A stretch of 64,000 nt of DNA from Agarophyton chilense (taxonomy: Eukaryota; Rhodophyta; Florideophyceae; Gracilariales; Gracilariaceae): NCBI GenBank assembly GCA_030374765.1, contig JARGXX010000092.1:620001-684000 (forward strand), in the 5' to 3' direction. Shown in pieces: positions 33,299 to 43,392 of this stretch; the stretch's first letter is position 1, and the number at the start of each line of letters is the position of its first letter. The notes beneath the pieces are model-generated. The model was not told the DNA's origin. It searched no databases and worked only from the letters and a program-made list of their open reading frames with translations. Made by a program: the position numbers and the translations under genes.

Positions 33299-35361
33299 AT
33301 GGCGAAAAGAAATTGCATCTTGCACACTATACTGGAATTTGTTTTCTTTGGGACTGAAAAAGTCAGTGAGACTATGGTATGTAAGTATCGGTTGAGCTTT
33401 CGTCAAGATTATTTTAAACATCGGTCTGACGCAAATAGTCGACTCAAAAAGATACGTCCATTCTTGAAGAGAGGCGACTTCAGCATGGGGAATCTCAGGC
33501 AAATTTCCAACCTCTTGGAAACCCTCAGGCCTACCGATACATCTTTCATGGACGAAGAAGTTGGAGCTCTCGGGACCATTTCAACTTTTGCAAAGGAGCA
33601 GGCATCTGTATCGAATTTGGAAAAGAAAGCGTGTCATCTAAACACTAACGATTCTTTTTGTCGTTCCTGCCGGTCAAAAAAGAAACAGAAACCTGTCACA
33701 ACTTTGGAAAAGAAATGTCATCTAAACAATAACAGTTCTTTATGCCGTTCCCGCGCATCGAAACGAAGAATTAGATTTTTTGATAGCAATGTGGCTGCTT
33801 TATGGATTCTTGATGACCTTGTAGAAGCCGCTGTTGGTAACAATGAGAAAATGGTGGCAAAAAGCGTCAGAAAAGAGAAGAACGGCCTGGTTAAACCGAA
33901 TTCTATCGCGGTTCTAAAAGACATTTCCAGCTCTGATGGAAAGCGTTTGTGTGGGGATGTTTCTATTTTCTTGGGTTCATGGATTCAATCGCACGCTCCG
34001 AGGGATTCATGTTTACAATTCATTCCTTTCGATATGTCTAGTTCCCTAAGAAGGGTTTGTGTCGTCCCATCAATTCCTGTCTACGGTGTTTGTGACACAG
34101 TAAGTACGCGAACTCTTGTCCTTTTAACCTGATGATACAATTAAACGATCTCAAATCGAACTATACAGTGTCACTCAACTGCCCTCATTCACATGAAAGA
34201 GTCAATATCAGTGAGGCAGAGTTGCAAAACCGTTGTGAATCTCTGAAAGTCTCCATGGAGAAAAGATTATTGGAACGGAATAAAGCAGATCGTTTAAAGA
34301 CAGAAGAGTTCTGAAACCTACTCTATAGCAAACGCTTTCCTCAAGAAGACGATTCTACAAAACTAAAACGCATTTCAGATCGCGTACTATGGGTTGCAAA
34401 AGGCGTCTTGTTTCAGAGACCCACGTTTCCAGGCGTTCTACCGAAAGTTTGCCCTCATGTTTCTCGTTGCAGTAATTCTACTTCATTTCCAGACAATGTA
34501 GTGGCGCCTAAGAAGCTAACTTTTGCGCCGATTGATAGTACAATCCCAGTAGTCCCAACTTTATGGGCAAGATGATCTACTTCGGACAAACAAAATGCCT
34601 TGTAACCTACTTCGGATATCGCTGGTTCACGGTCGAGTTCACGAGGTGACGTCGGTGACGCCAGAAGTGTGGTAGGAAAAGACGTCACCGACGTACCAAC
34701 CCCTTCAGGTGATTGTTCTATATTTATGGAATCATCGGCTGGTGGAAATATGCCTGCCATGGATACTGGTTCAAAATGCAATCTGCTGTTCAACTATCTT
34801 GAGATTTAAACTTTAAATTGCGCTTTATCGGATAAAGAAAACAACGGAAAGTACGAAGGCCATGATGTTAACTACGGAATAGATGCCAAACTGATCGAGA
34901 AGTTTCGGTTTCTTGACGAACGGGAAGAACTAACAATCGAGCTCATCCAACTTCTGACAGAATTGCAGTATACGAATGGTTGTGGTACAGGTAGCGAGGT
35001 CAAGGAAAACGTTTTGCAAGAAACACAAAGTGATGAGAGGCATACACAACCAGACGAAGGTGAAGTTGATAATTCCTTTAAGGAAACTGTCACATCGTAC
35101 TTTCGAACCTTGCCACTTGACTCTCCTGGCCAGGACGTGATAAAGGAAGTCAGGTTTACTGCGGAGACCATGAGAGATAGCCTAAAGTGTATAACGTCCA
35201 TATTTCTTGGTCCCAAAGACTTCGAAAGAGGCATTGGGATGGCTGAAAATAAAAGGTTTCTGAAGAAAAGTATACTGGAATATACAATGAAAGAAGAAAG
35301 GGAGGCTTGTCGCTTCTCTCTGACAATGAAAACAATATCTCCCGAGAAGGAGAGCGAGTAA
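33299..35361 (+). pseudogene. Spacer coding region of the MULE between protease and transposase
   Basis: Long plus-strand frames (33299-34132, 34132-34314, 34963-35361), interrupted by a few stops. Around residues 110-160 of the first frame are two related stretches, LEKKACHLNTNDSFCRSC and LEKKCHLNNNSSLCRSR, a small internal duplication with paired Cys. No domain was recognised. An inverted pair GACGTCGGTGACG (about 34648) and GACGTCACCGACGT (about 34681) lies here and echoes a motif of the terminal repeats. Confidence 0.5.
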
Positions 35362-35436
35362 AAGTCATATGGCGGAGACTTCGGAGACGCAAGACAAAAT
35401 CACCCACCTTCGAGAACCAAGGCCGGAATTCGCCAT

Positions 35437-36900
35437 TTGCCTCCGAAAAAGCGTAGGGAAGCCTTGCAAATGACAAGTAAGCTACATTTATCTCTCCCAG
35501 ATACCGTAAGGTATTTGCAAGATAGATATGGAATTGTCATAAACCCAACATCTGTTCGAAAGATTATGGGGTATGGACACGGAAAAAGTAACCCAAAAGA
35601 CCATGAATGTACGAAGCTGTTCGAGGAGTTGGTCAGGTTACACGAGGAAAACGTCGGAAATAGGTACTGCATTACTCACGAAGGCGAATTACGAATGGTA
35701 TCGAGATGCTGGGCTTTGGCTGAGTGAATTGAAGACTACAAATCGTTCTGAGTTGTAGCACGTGTTTCTATTGATTGTAAGGCAGTAGCAAATCGTTTTG
35801 GATTTACGCTTACAAAAATTAATGCAAGGTCAAATGACGGATTCGTCCTTAATTTCTTTATGGGGTTTATCAGTTGTGAAGTGGAATCTGACTTCGTAGA
35901 TGTCCTATCGCAGTTTAAGTCCCTGATTCCGATATCACCGGCCATTGTTACAATGAACCAAAGTGCAGCTTGCATAGCAGCTACAGAGAAAGTCTTTCAG
36001 AAGTCGTTTGTTGTTTTTAGTGATTGGCATATGAATCAAAACCAATTCAAAAAATGTTATTTCATGGTGTGCCCAAATGGGACGAAGTAGTTGGTGTGAG
36101 GACATGTCCAGAGATCTCTTCAATATTCAGAGGTCCAAGTCACTGGACATTTTCATACAGCGGCGCCATGACTTCCAGGAAAAGTACTTGAAGCCCTTCA
36201 CAAACAAATTACCAATGTGGTTTACTTATACTTACGTACACAGACCACAATTTGTTGTTGAATGCTTTCGAATCATCGCAGTTTCAAGTCGATAACTCTT
36301 CTAAGGACCCGGATATACCGCAGCTTCCAATTCCGGATATCGCGCCTTTGTTCTATCTAAGGAAGTCCCTTTCTCGGATATTTCACGACAGCTGCAAGTA
36401 TTGACTCACAGACATGCTGAGGAGCGCAAAGATCCACGCATACGCCCCATGTTCCCTCTGAGTTCTAGATATTGTGCTATACGGAATTGTATGCTACCTG
36501 TCCCCCCCGAGATCCTCGATGAACTTTTTGCACAATACACCAGCTATTAATTAAGAATATTTATAGAAATAAGTATAGAACCCTCGAGGAACTTTGCTGT
36601 TCGCCGTGAATTTGTCACAAAAATGGATAACGCGCCTGGCCTGAGCTGCCTTTGCAAGAAGAAAATAGAACCGGCGTCGTTGCGTGTTTTGAGCTAACTT
36701 GGAGCATTTATTTCATCCAAAAGCATGATGCTTCTAATTCAAATACACTTCTCCCTTCAACTGGACCACTACGAGTTCTTTTTGCACGTCAGGAGGTGGA
36801 GAGTGAAGATGGAGGAGAAAAAGATCTATTCCTACGATGCGATTATAAGAACATGGAATCACTCAGATTTGTAGTGCAATACCCTGCCAGAGGAAAAGAC
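35437..36900 (+). pseudogene. MULE transposase part
   Basis: DDE-type transposase of the Mutator superfamily, which would cut and join the element ends in the nucleus. A basic helical segment (35437-35727) may bind DNA. The core follows: FISCEVESDF (about 35870) matches the F-SGE-EEDY part of MULE transposases, and AACIAATEKVFQKSFVVFSD then WHMNQN (about 35960-36035) matches the AI-VFP...C-WH-N signature. Where the second catalytic Asp is expected (TD) the sequence reads TMNQ, so the active site is lost. Near 36600-36660, VRREFVTKMDNAPGLSCLCK could be the start of a SWIM zinc finger, which is uncertain. Stops and frame changes interrupt it. Confidence 0.7.
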
Positions 36901-38680
36901 ACTCAAGATGTTCGAAGCCTTGCTCTCTTCTTAGGGGAACTCAGCGTAGAGCCTTCAGTATCTCCCAGCTGTGGGCGTAACTCCACGGAGACTTCAGGAT
37001 ATACCACGGAAGTGGGGATAGAAAAGGGTATGAAGTGTACGATGACCATGCCGATAACCCTTGGAACAGGGAACATAAAGGGACAAATAAAGGGGGAAAC
37101 TCCGACGGAGTAGTAGAAATGATAAGAAACCAAAAAACAACCAAATACTGCGGCGGAGGAGAAAATCTGTAACACACAGTAAAACATAGGAATAAAAAAA
37201 CAGGAAAACACACAAAGTGTAGTAAGAATCACTCCTTGAGAGATGGCGGTGGGATAACTGAACCGATGGCAATGCAGATACCCTCCGAAGGGAGTAGTAA
37301 TCCTGCAAATGCAGTCAAAATTAGAATCGAACACACGGTACCCATTTACTTGGTGATGGAGACGGCCAGATCACCGGAGCCCAAGTAGTGTTCTACTGTG
37401 GCCACTAGACTAATTAATTAAATTAATAAACTAGTCTAGTGCCACTTTTTATATTGCTATATTTCTTATTAATTTTCTTCTCATGGGGGGACCCATTTTA
37501 GCCGGGATCCCTGCCTTCTAAATATACCACGATACCGTAGCACCAAAATCCTACAACTTTCCTCTCATAAGTAGAGCATCCCCCAGAAGAGTACCAATAT
37601 TAACTTACGAGTATCCGACACCGGAATATCGCCGAGGGCGTTGCACTACAAGATTTCCCTGTCGGCACATTGTGAAGTGTGCGTTTTCATATAATTACTA
37701 CGTCCTAACGGAGCCTAGATTGAAAGAGGTCTTGAACGAACACATTGAAATCGAATCGTTCTTCGATTCATATTGGAGGTCCAACCATGAGTTCTATTCT
37801 TTTAATAACTGTAGGACAACGCTTGGAGCGGAGACACCACGAAGATGTTCGGGATCTTCCTCTCTTGAGAGACACGACTCAGGCGGAGGAGACGCGTCCC
37901 AGCGGAGCACAGAAACAGAGCCACTCTGGAAAGGCACTAAGGAGTCGGGTGTAAGGCCGAGGCCAATCCGGCGGGATATACCTAGAGTGTTTAGGTGAGA
38001 ACGGCACAGTCCGGGGTGTGACCAATCCTAGGCGGAGCGGTATCACAGCAATTGTCGGAAAAAGAGCGAGGAAACACTCGTATGAGGGGGAAGAGTGGGG
38101 TGAGTGAGGCGGCCACTCACGAGAGCCAAAAAAGAGAACAAGAGGAAAACGGGGGCGAAACTCTATACAGGGGCGAGACTACGACAAGTGTCGGCGATTA
38201 AATATGAACCCAGGGTGGTGGTAGCACTCTAGTCGACAGAGGGGTGGATGAACTAACGTGCAACGGGCGCTCACGCAGTATGCGGTGAAGACGCGCCGAA
38301 GGCGAAGAGTTCAGAGCCAGGACTCCCTCCTTGGGATCACCCAAGAGGGTGTTTACTGGGGAGCAGTGCTCAACCTTCTAAATAGTGTGGTGCGCGGCCC
38401 CTGGCAGTGGGCGCGCGCCCGAAAAATAGACACAAAATAGCGATAGCGTAGCTAATTAAATACTAAAAAATACTAAATAATACTAACCATTAGGTAGAAT
38501 CCGAGCCACGTGTGGCACGCCTCGCACTCGAGCGTTGGCACCTGTGCAGTCCACGTGTTCCACCAGTGTGCACCTCCGGTCCTAACCGGCCGTCGGCACG
38601 CAATAGCTGTATAGCTTGTCATAGACCAAGCTATTCCTCAAGCGAGCGAAATCTCTAAGTCCTGGGAAGGAACCCCCTTG
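36901..38680. other. Probable foreign insertion within the MULE
   Basis: Coding character changes after about 37113 and the MULE-like frame resumes near 38688. Between lie GC-rich blocks, an inverted repeat CACTAGAC...GTCTAGTG (about 37403-37441) and two stretches sharing AAGATGTTCG..CTCTCTT (36907 and 37844), which may be parts of a repeated end. No protein was recognised. It could be a nested element remnant. Confidence 0.35.
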
Positions 38681-38687
38681 AAGGGCA

Positions 38688-39338
38688 TTGCACTTCAATG
38701 ACGTATGCAATGTGAGGAACATGTGCGGTGTTATTGATATGTATTCGTTGCAAAAGAAAATGGAATCGTTTATTAGTAATTCACTTCATACAGACATAGG
38801 CGTTGATCTATTTCTCCTGAAATCTACAGAGCAAGAAGTTACAAAGCATGTGAAATGGTCCGATAAAAATTCTCTTTTTAATCAAGTACATCGGCTTGCA
38901 GAAGGGATGGGACTAGTCGCTGTAGAAGATTTTGGCGAACTGCTGAAGGAAGCGAAAAGAAGGCTAAGTAAAAGAATTATGGTGACGAAACAAATGCTTG
39001 ATGGATTTCCAACAGTTCTAAGTACGGGAGATAAGAGTATCGAGAGATTCCACAAAACGGAAAAAGAAACTATTCGCACCACATTAACTCTACTGCCTCC
39101 AAATCCGTCCAGAGTGAAGATCACCAAAAGAAAAAAATGCTTTACCGAACTATTAAAGGCAAAGAATAGCAAAGTTAGGAACAAGGAGAAACAACGCGTG
39201 GGGATGGACGCAAATGAAGATGAACTGAAATCATTAAAAGGTTCCGCTGATGATTCTCAGTCAATGCTGACCAGGAAATCGTTCAAAGCAGCGCAGAAGA
39301 TGGCCTTTTATAGTATTGAAAACGGTGGCCGTCGGTGA
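38688..39338 (+). pseudogene. Likely C-terminal coding part of the MULE ORF
   Basis: 216-codon open frame, Lys/Glu-rich and mostly helical, in the same direction as the transposase. It has no recognised motif. Its position inside the terminal repeats suggests it continues the transposase gene after the insertion at about 37.1-38.7 kb. Confidence 0.45.
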
Positions 39339-39539
39339 ATATTGATTATGGTTTTCCCGTGTAGAGTTCTCTGTCCAACGAATAAAGCAATAAATATACA
39401 TGTCAAAAACAATTATCCGTGAATGATCTTTCTCAAGCTGCCAAACCACCAAAAGCAATTTTTCATGAGGCATGAAGGCAGAACTGGTCACGATTTTTCT
39501 TTTCTGGCTATGGAACACCATCTCAAATGGCAAGGTATC

Positions 39540-40976
39540 CTCCGCGATCTATTCGAATGAATAGAAATGCGACCCCGAACATCGTTCCTCCTATGGGTAG
39601 AGTTCATATGAATCAAAACGACTCTATCGCGTCGACAGCCCAACTTTCAACATAAGAAAAGTTCGTTTCCATACTTTGCTCTGCCAAAATCTCAGGAGAA
39701 GCCCTTCCGCCCATGCCAACTTTTAATGCCCACACCGATACTGTAGCTACTCCCAATATTCCCGCGATCCCTTCCAAGCCGGTAACACTTCACCATTCTC
39801 ATCGTTCCTTTCGACCTGCAACTCGAGCGGGCCAAGTAGTTTCAAAAGAGAAGTATTTAGTTTCAGAAATGATCCACTCGCGTCAATAATCAATGCCTCC
39901 GCCGGGTTTTAGAGAGAACACGCCTGGATATTCGCCCGGAATCCACTGCAGTCGAAAAGGCTTCGACTAATTTGGGCGTGGCTAAGAATGTGGCATCTAG
40001 CGTAGACGTATCGGTTACAAAGAAGGGACCCAGTACCAAAGAGAAGTAAGTAAGTATTGAAAGTGAAAATCATGAAGCCGAGAGGAAAAATGTAAAACAT
40101 CAAAGAAGGCTTGATAATGAGGGAAAGATTACAAAAGAAACGACGGATCGAATAAATCATATAGAAGTAAAGTCGAAGAGTGCAAAATCGGCTTTTCCCC
40201 GCCGGCTGTGCATCCCGTGCAGGTCACTAAACCTGTAAAATTCACACTTGCTCATTATGCCCACCCTGTTAAAATCTTAAAACAGTTTCAATCGTTTCAG
40301 TCTGTTCAACAAAAAATCCTGTAAATCTGACATGAACTGCTCTCAACTCTCGCGCACCAAGTACCATCGAGTGAAATTTCTTACCTTTGTGATATTGTAG
40401 CGGAAAAGCCATCCCGATATATGTCGTGATTCCTGGGTTGTCTGATTACACTTCGGCGGACGAAAGTGAAGCAGGCTTTGAGAAGCAGTTGGAAGCCAGA
40501 ACGGCACGTTTCCTGGAGGTATTAAATGAATCTGTGCTGACCCTCTTGCCTGTTGCTTCACTACGTGCTGCTTCGATTGCATCTGCGACAGCCATGGCTG
40601 CAGCAGTGACTAAGGTTGTTTTAGAAAAACAAAGTGATGAATCGCCATCCTTTATCGAGAAATGATTGCCTTAACCTTTGGCTGCTACAAAAAACTTAGC
40701 AAAAAATGTATACATGAAAGCTAAAAATATGACTGTAACGAATGAGACATAGAATGTTTCGAATGAACATGTGGAGGCATCAAGCGGTGACCCTTTTGCT
40801 TTATGAATCGCGTTAAATATGTCAGAAGATCCAGATTGTGCAAAGAGATAGAAACGCTTGTAAAAGAGGTTTTGTTTCTTGATGGCCAAGCAGATTAGAC
40901 AAATATTGGACAGAGCGCTGGTATCTGGTATCGTTCTTGAGGTGGCGCGAGTCGCAAAAACTGAAACTCGCAGCAT
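39540..40976 (+). pseudogene. Second decayed ORF of the MULE
   Basis: Plus-strand coding debris, frame-broken: PPMPTFNAHTDTVATPNIP near 39710, a Lys-rich stretch near 39960-40190, an acidic-to-Ala-rich stretch (open frame 40426-40665), and ILDRALVSGIVLEVARVAK near 40900. This resembles a separate small protein of the element. Function unknown. Confidence 0.4.
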
Positions 40977-41130
40977 TCTGGTGGGAGGGTTTGAGGCTGG
41001 CTAAGGTGCGGTTTGAATCAGCATCGACATACAAATCGGAGGTCGGGTGGTGCGCGTCACGGTTATGGCAGCAGTGGTTACGCAGGTAACATAGGCAGTA
41101 GGTGTTACAGTTGGAAAGCGCGCCAATTTT

Positions 41131-41367
41131 GAACTTGACGGTAATGACTGACAAAGGGGAGGACTTGGACTGGAACCATTGGGCAGAGGTGCAACGATGT
41201 TTGAGCCTACTGTTTTTATTGGGCGAAATTCTAAAATACTATATAACCATTGGCAGAGGGAGAATCGGCCTCCTGGTGCAATGGTGGTGGGGACCAATGT
41301 CTGAGCCTATACCTCTGCTTGGTCACTTTTGCGACGCCGGTGACGTCGTGTCGATTCGGCAATTGCC
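41131..41367 (-). repeat. Right terminal inverted repeat of the MULE
   Basis: Reverse complement of 31888-32126. The outer end reads ...GGCAATTGCC at 41358-41367. The inner boundary lies near TTGAACTTGACG at 41129-41140. Confidence 0.9.
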
Positions 41368-41372
41368 ACTCC

Positions 41373-41463
41373 CGAGATCATATCTACTGCTTGTGTCCCC
41401 TAACTACTTTGAACGGACATGACGTTTACAGTACTCTCGAGATATCTACTACTTGTGTCCCCT
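41373..41463. repeat. Short direct repeats upstream of the TsaD gene
   Basis: CGAGAT(CAT)ATCTACT, then G/A, then CTTGTGTCCCCT occurs at 41373-41401 and 41438-41463, with a part copy (TTGTGTCCCC) near 41484. They may be cis elements or remains of a small repeat. Confidence 0.5.
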
Positions 41464-41642
41464 TAGTTTGTAACCATCCGCGTTGTGTCCCCCTCCTACT
41501 TTTACGACGTTTTCATTAATCTCGATCTAAATTGGGTTCTAATAAAACCCATCTGGTTTGGAACAATATATAGCTCCAGTGCCAAATTTCCCCCCCAAAA
41601 AACTAGATTTAGGCCTTCGGGTCCAACGTTAGAGCGCTGCTC

Positions 41643-43094
41643 TTGGTGTGGCCCGCACTACGTGGAGGTTCACTTGAAGCATCACGTTGCGATCCTCTTC
41701 GCGCCCCACCCCGTGCGGCCGCTATTTCCATGCGGCGCCTCCTCGCCTTCGTCCCCCACTGGCGGCCATTGTGTCCGCACGCCCTCCCCTCAAGCCCACC
41801 GCGCGTCCACGTCAGGTGGACTTGTTCCCACAATCGCCGCCGCAAGAATGTCGGTATCCCGAAGAACGTTCAGATCGGCGCGCCGTCGCCGCAACTCACA
41901 GCCGAGCAGTCTCCGTGGGATGACTATCTTATTCCCGAATTAACTGGTAATTCCATCCCAAACGATCCGCGGAGGTATCGCTCAGGCAGTGGCCCTTTCT
42001 TGGTGCTCGGCGTGGAGTCGTCTTGTGATGATACTGCAGCGGCGGTTGTCCGATCTGATGGCGTTGTACTGGGCGAATGCCGCGTGTCACAGGATGCCTT
42101 GACGGAGGCGTGGGGAGGTGTCGTCCCTCACGTTGCGCGAGATGCACATGCTGCCGTCATTGATAAAGTGATTAGTCAGGCACTTCATGACGCTAAGCTA
42201 TGCGAAACAGATTTAGACGCCGTCGCAGCCACTATGGGACCCGGGTTGGAGGTTTGTCTCCGCGTTGGGTATCGAGCAGCTCGCCAAATAGCGCAGCAGC
42301 ATAAAAAAGATTTTGTCGCAGTCAATCATCTTGAGGCACATGTTCTTGTTGCACGGCTCGAGTCGCACACTCCTTTTCCGTTTCTTACGCTGCTTGTTTC
42401 GGGGGGTCATTGCCAACTTTTACTTGTGCGAGATGTAGCCCAATACGAGGTGCTTGGTGGTACGCTTGATGACGCTTTGGGGGAGGCCTTTGATAAGACT
42501 GCGCGTTTGTTAGGACTGGAGGTGGGATCTGGAGGCGGACCGGCTTTAGAGCAGCTTGCATTAAAGGGTGATGCTTGTGCGATACCATTTCCGGTGCCAA
42601 TGGCTCAACGTCATGATTGCAACTTTTCGTTTGCAGGGCTAAAGACGAGTGTTCGAGTTGCAATTGATAGGCTGGGGGGCGATGATGTGGTAAAGGCTAA
42701 TGATATGCTCAAAGCAGATATTGCGGCATCATTTCAAGAGACGTGCGTGCGGCATCTTGAGCAGCGGGTAAAACGCGCTATCAAGTTATGTGCAGAACAT
42801 GGTACCGGTGTGAATACGTTGGTTGTTTCTGGGGGCGTTGCGGCAAATAAGGTCGTTCGAACAAGGTTGCAGCACCTGTGTGAGGGTCGAGAATGGAGTT
42901 GTTTATTTCCTCCTATCCGTCTTTGTACGGATAATGGCGTAATGGTGGGGTGGACTGGTATCGAACGTCTTCGAATGGGTATTGCGGATAATACAACCAA
43001 TCTAGATGTTCGCGCTCGATGGCCTCTGGCCGGGCTTGGTCCGCTGTCAGTACCGTTACCTCCTGATGTATCTAGATCCACAAGAGCAAGATGA
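41643..43094 (+). CDS. Organellar tRNA N6-adenosine threonylcarbamoyltransferase (TsaD/OSGEPL1/Qri7 type)
   Basis: TsaD transfers the threonylcarbamoyl group to A37 of ANN-decoding tRNAs (t6A). The ASKHA-fold domain starts near residue 119: GVESSCDDT (123-131), EAWGGVVPHVARDAH (155-169), the metal-binding HLEAH (229-233), SGGHCQLL (253-260), VVSGGVAANK, and CTDNGVMVG near the end. The N-terminal about 115 residues are Arg/Pro-rich without acidic runs until residue 93, as expected for a mitochondrial or plastid targeting sequence; the cytosolic paralogue (Kae1/OSGEP) lacks it. The start could be Met30 (41730, MRRLLAFVPHW), which looks like a targeting peptide on its own. It points towards the reductoisomerase gene, with a 298-bp gap between their 3' ends. 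Single open frame, no intron. Confidence 0.93.
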   Translation: MVWPALRGGSLEASRCDPLRAPPRAAAISMRRLLAFVPHWRPLCPHALPSSPPRVHVRWTCSHNRRRKNVGIPKNVQIGAPSPQLTAEQSPWDDYLIPELTGNSIPNDPRRYRSGSGPFLVLGVESSCDDTAAAVVRSDGVVLGECRVSQDALTEAWGGVVPHVARDAHAAVIDKVISQALHDAKLCETDLDAVAATMGPGLEVCLRVGYRAARQIAQQHKKDFVAVNHLEAHVLVARLESHTPFPFLTLLVSGGHCQLLLVRDVAQYEVLGGTLDDALGEAFDKTARLLGLEVGSGGGPALEQLALKGDACAIPFPVPMAQRHDCNFSFAGLKTSVRVAIDRLGGDDVVKANDMLKADIAASFQETCVRHLEQRVKRAIKLCAEHGTGVNTLVVSGGVAANKVVRTRLQHLCEGREWSCLFPPIRLCTDNGVMVGWTGIERLRMGIADNTTNLDVRARWPLAGLGPLSVPLPPDVSRSTRAR

Positions 43095-43392
43095 ACGCAA
43101 AAAAACATTCGAATAAGTCGGTTAGCGATGTATTAACAACCAAAACAGTGTTCAGCGAGGTTTGCTGTGGGCGATCGCCGAGGCTGCAGTCGTTGGTTCA
43201 TGCGATGATGTTGAAGCCACAGGTGAACAAAGTAGCATCTATACTTCGCACATATTGCTCCTCATTACGCCCACACGAAAGTTAGCCGCGATGTAAGGCG
43301 AGCACACGTAGTCTCCTACGGAAACTTGGCTCCTTTGAGAAAATAATTGCAAACATGCCGTACACTGTTTACTGATATAAGCTGGATCAAAG

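Larger units (their letters stand above)
31888..41367 (+). mobile_element. Mutator-like DNA transposon (MULE) with Ulp1-type protease segment
   Basis: A 9.48-kb unit bounded by matched terminal inverted repeats of about 238 bp. Inside, on the plus strand, are a short first exon and intron, a Ulp1-type cysteine protease segment, a long spacer ORF, a MULE transposase segment, its likely C-terminal part, and a second decayed ORF. Bases next to the ends, ACCCCAGAG (31879-31887) and ACTCCCGAG (41368-41376), match at 7 of 9 positions, fitting the 9-bp target duplications of Mutator elements. Ulp1-bearing MULEs are known from plants (Kaonashi type). This copy is dead: stops and frame changes lie in both key domains, and a stretch of about 1.6 kb seems inserted at 37.1-38.7 kb. 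Confidence 0.8.
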
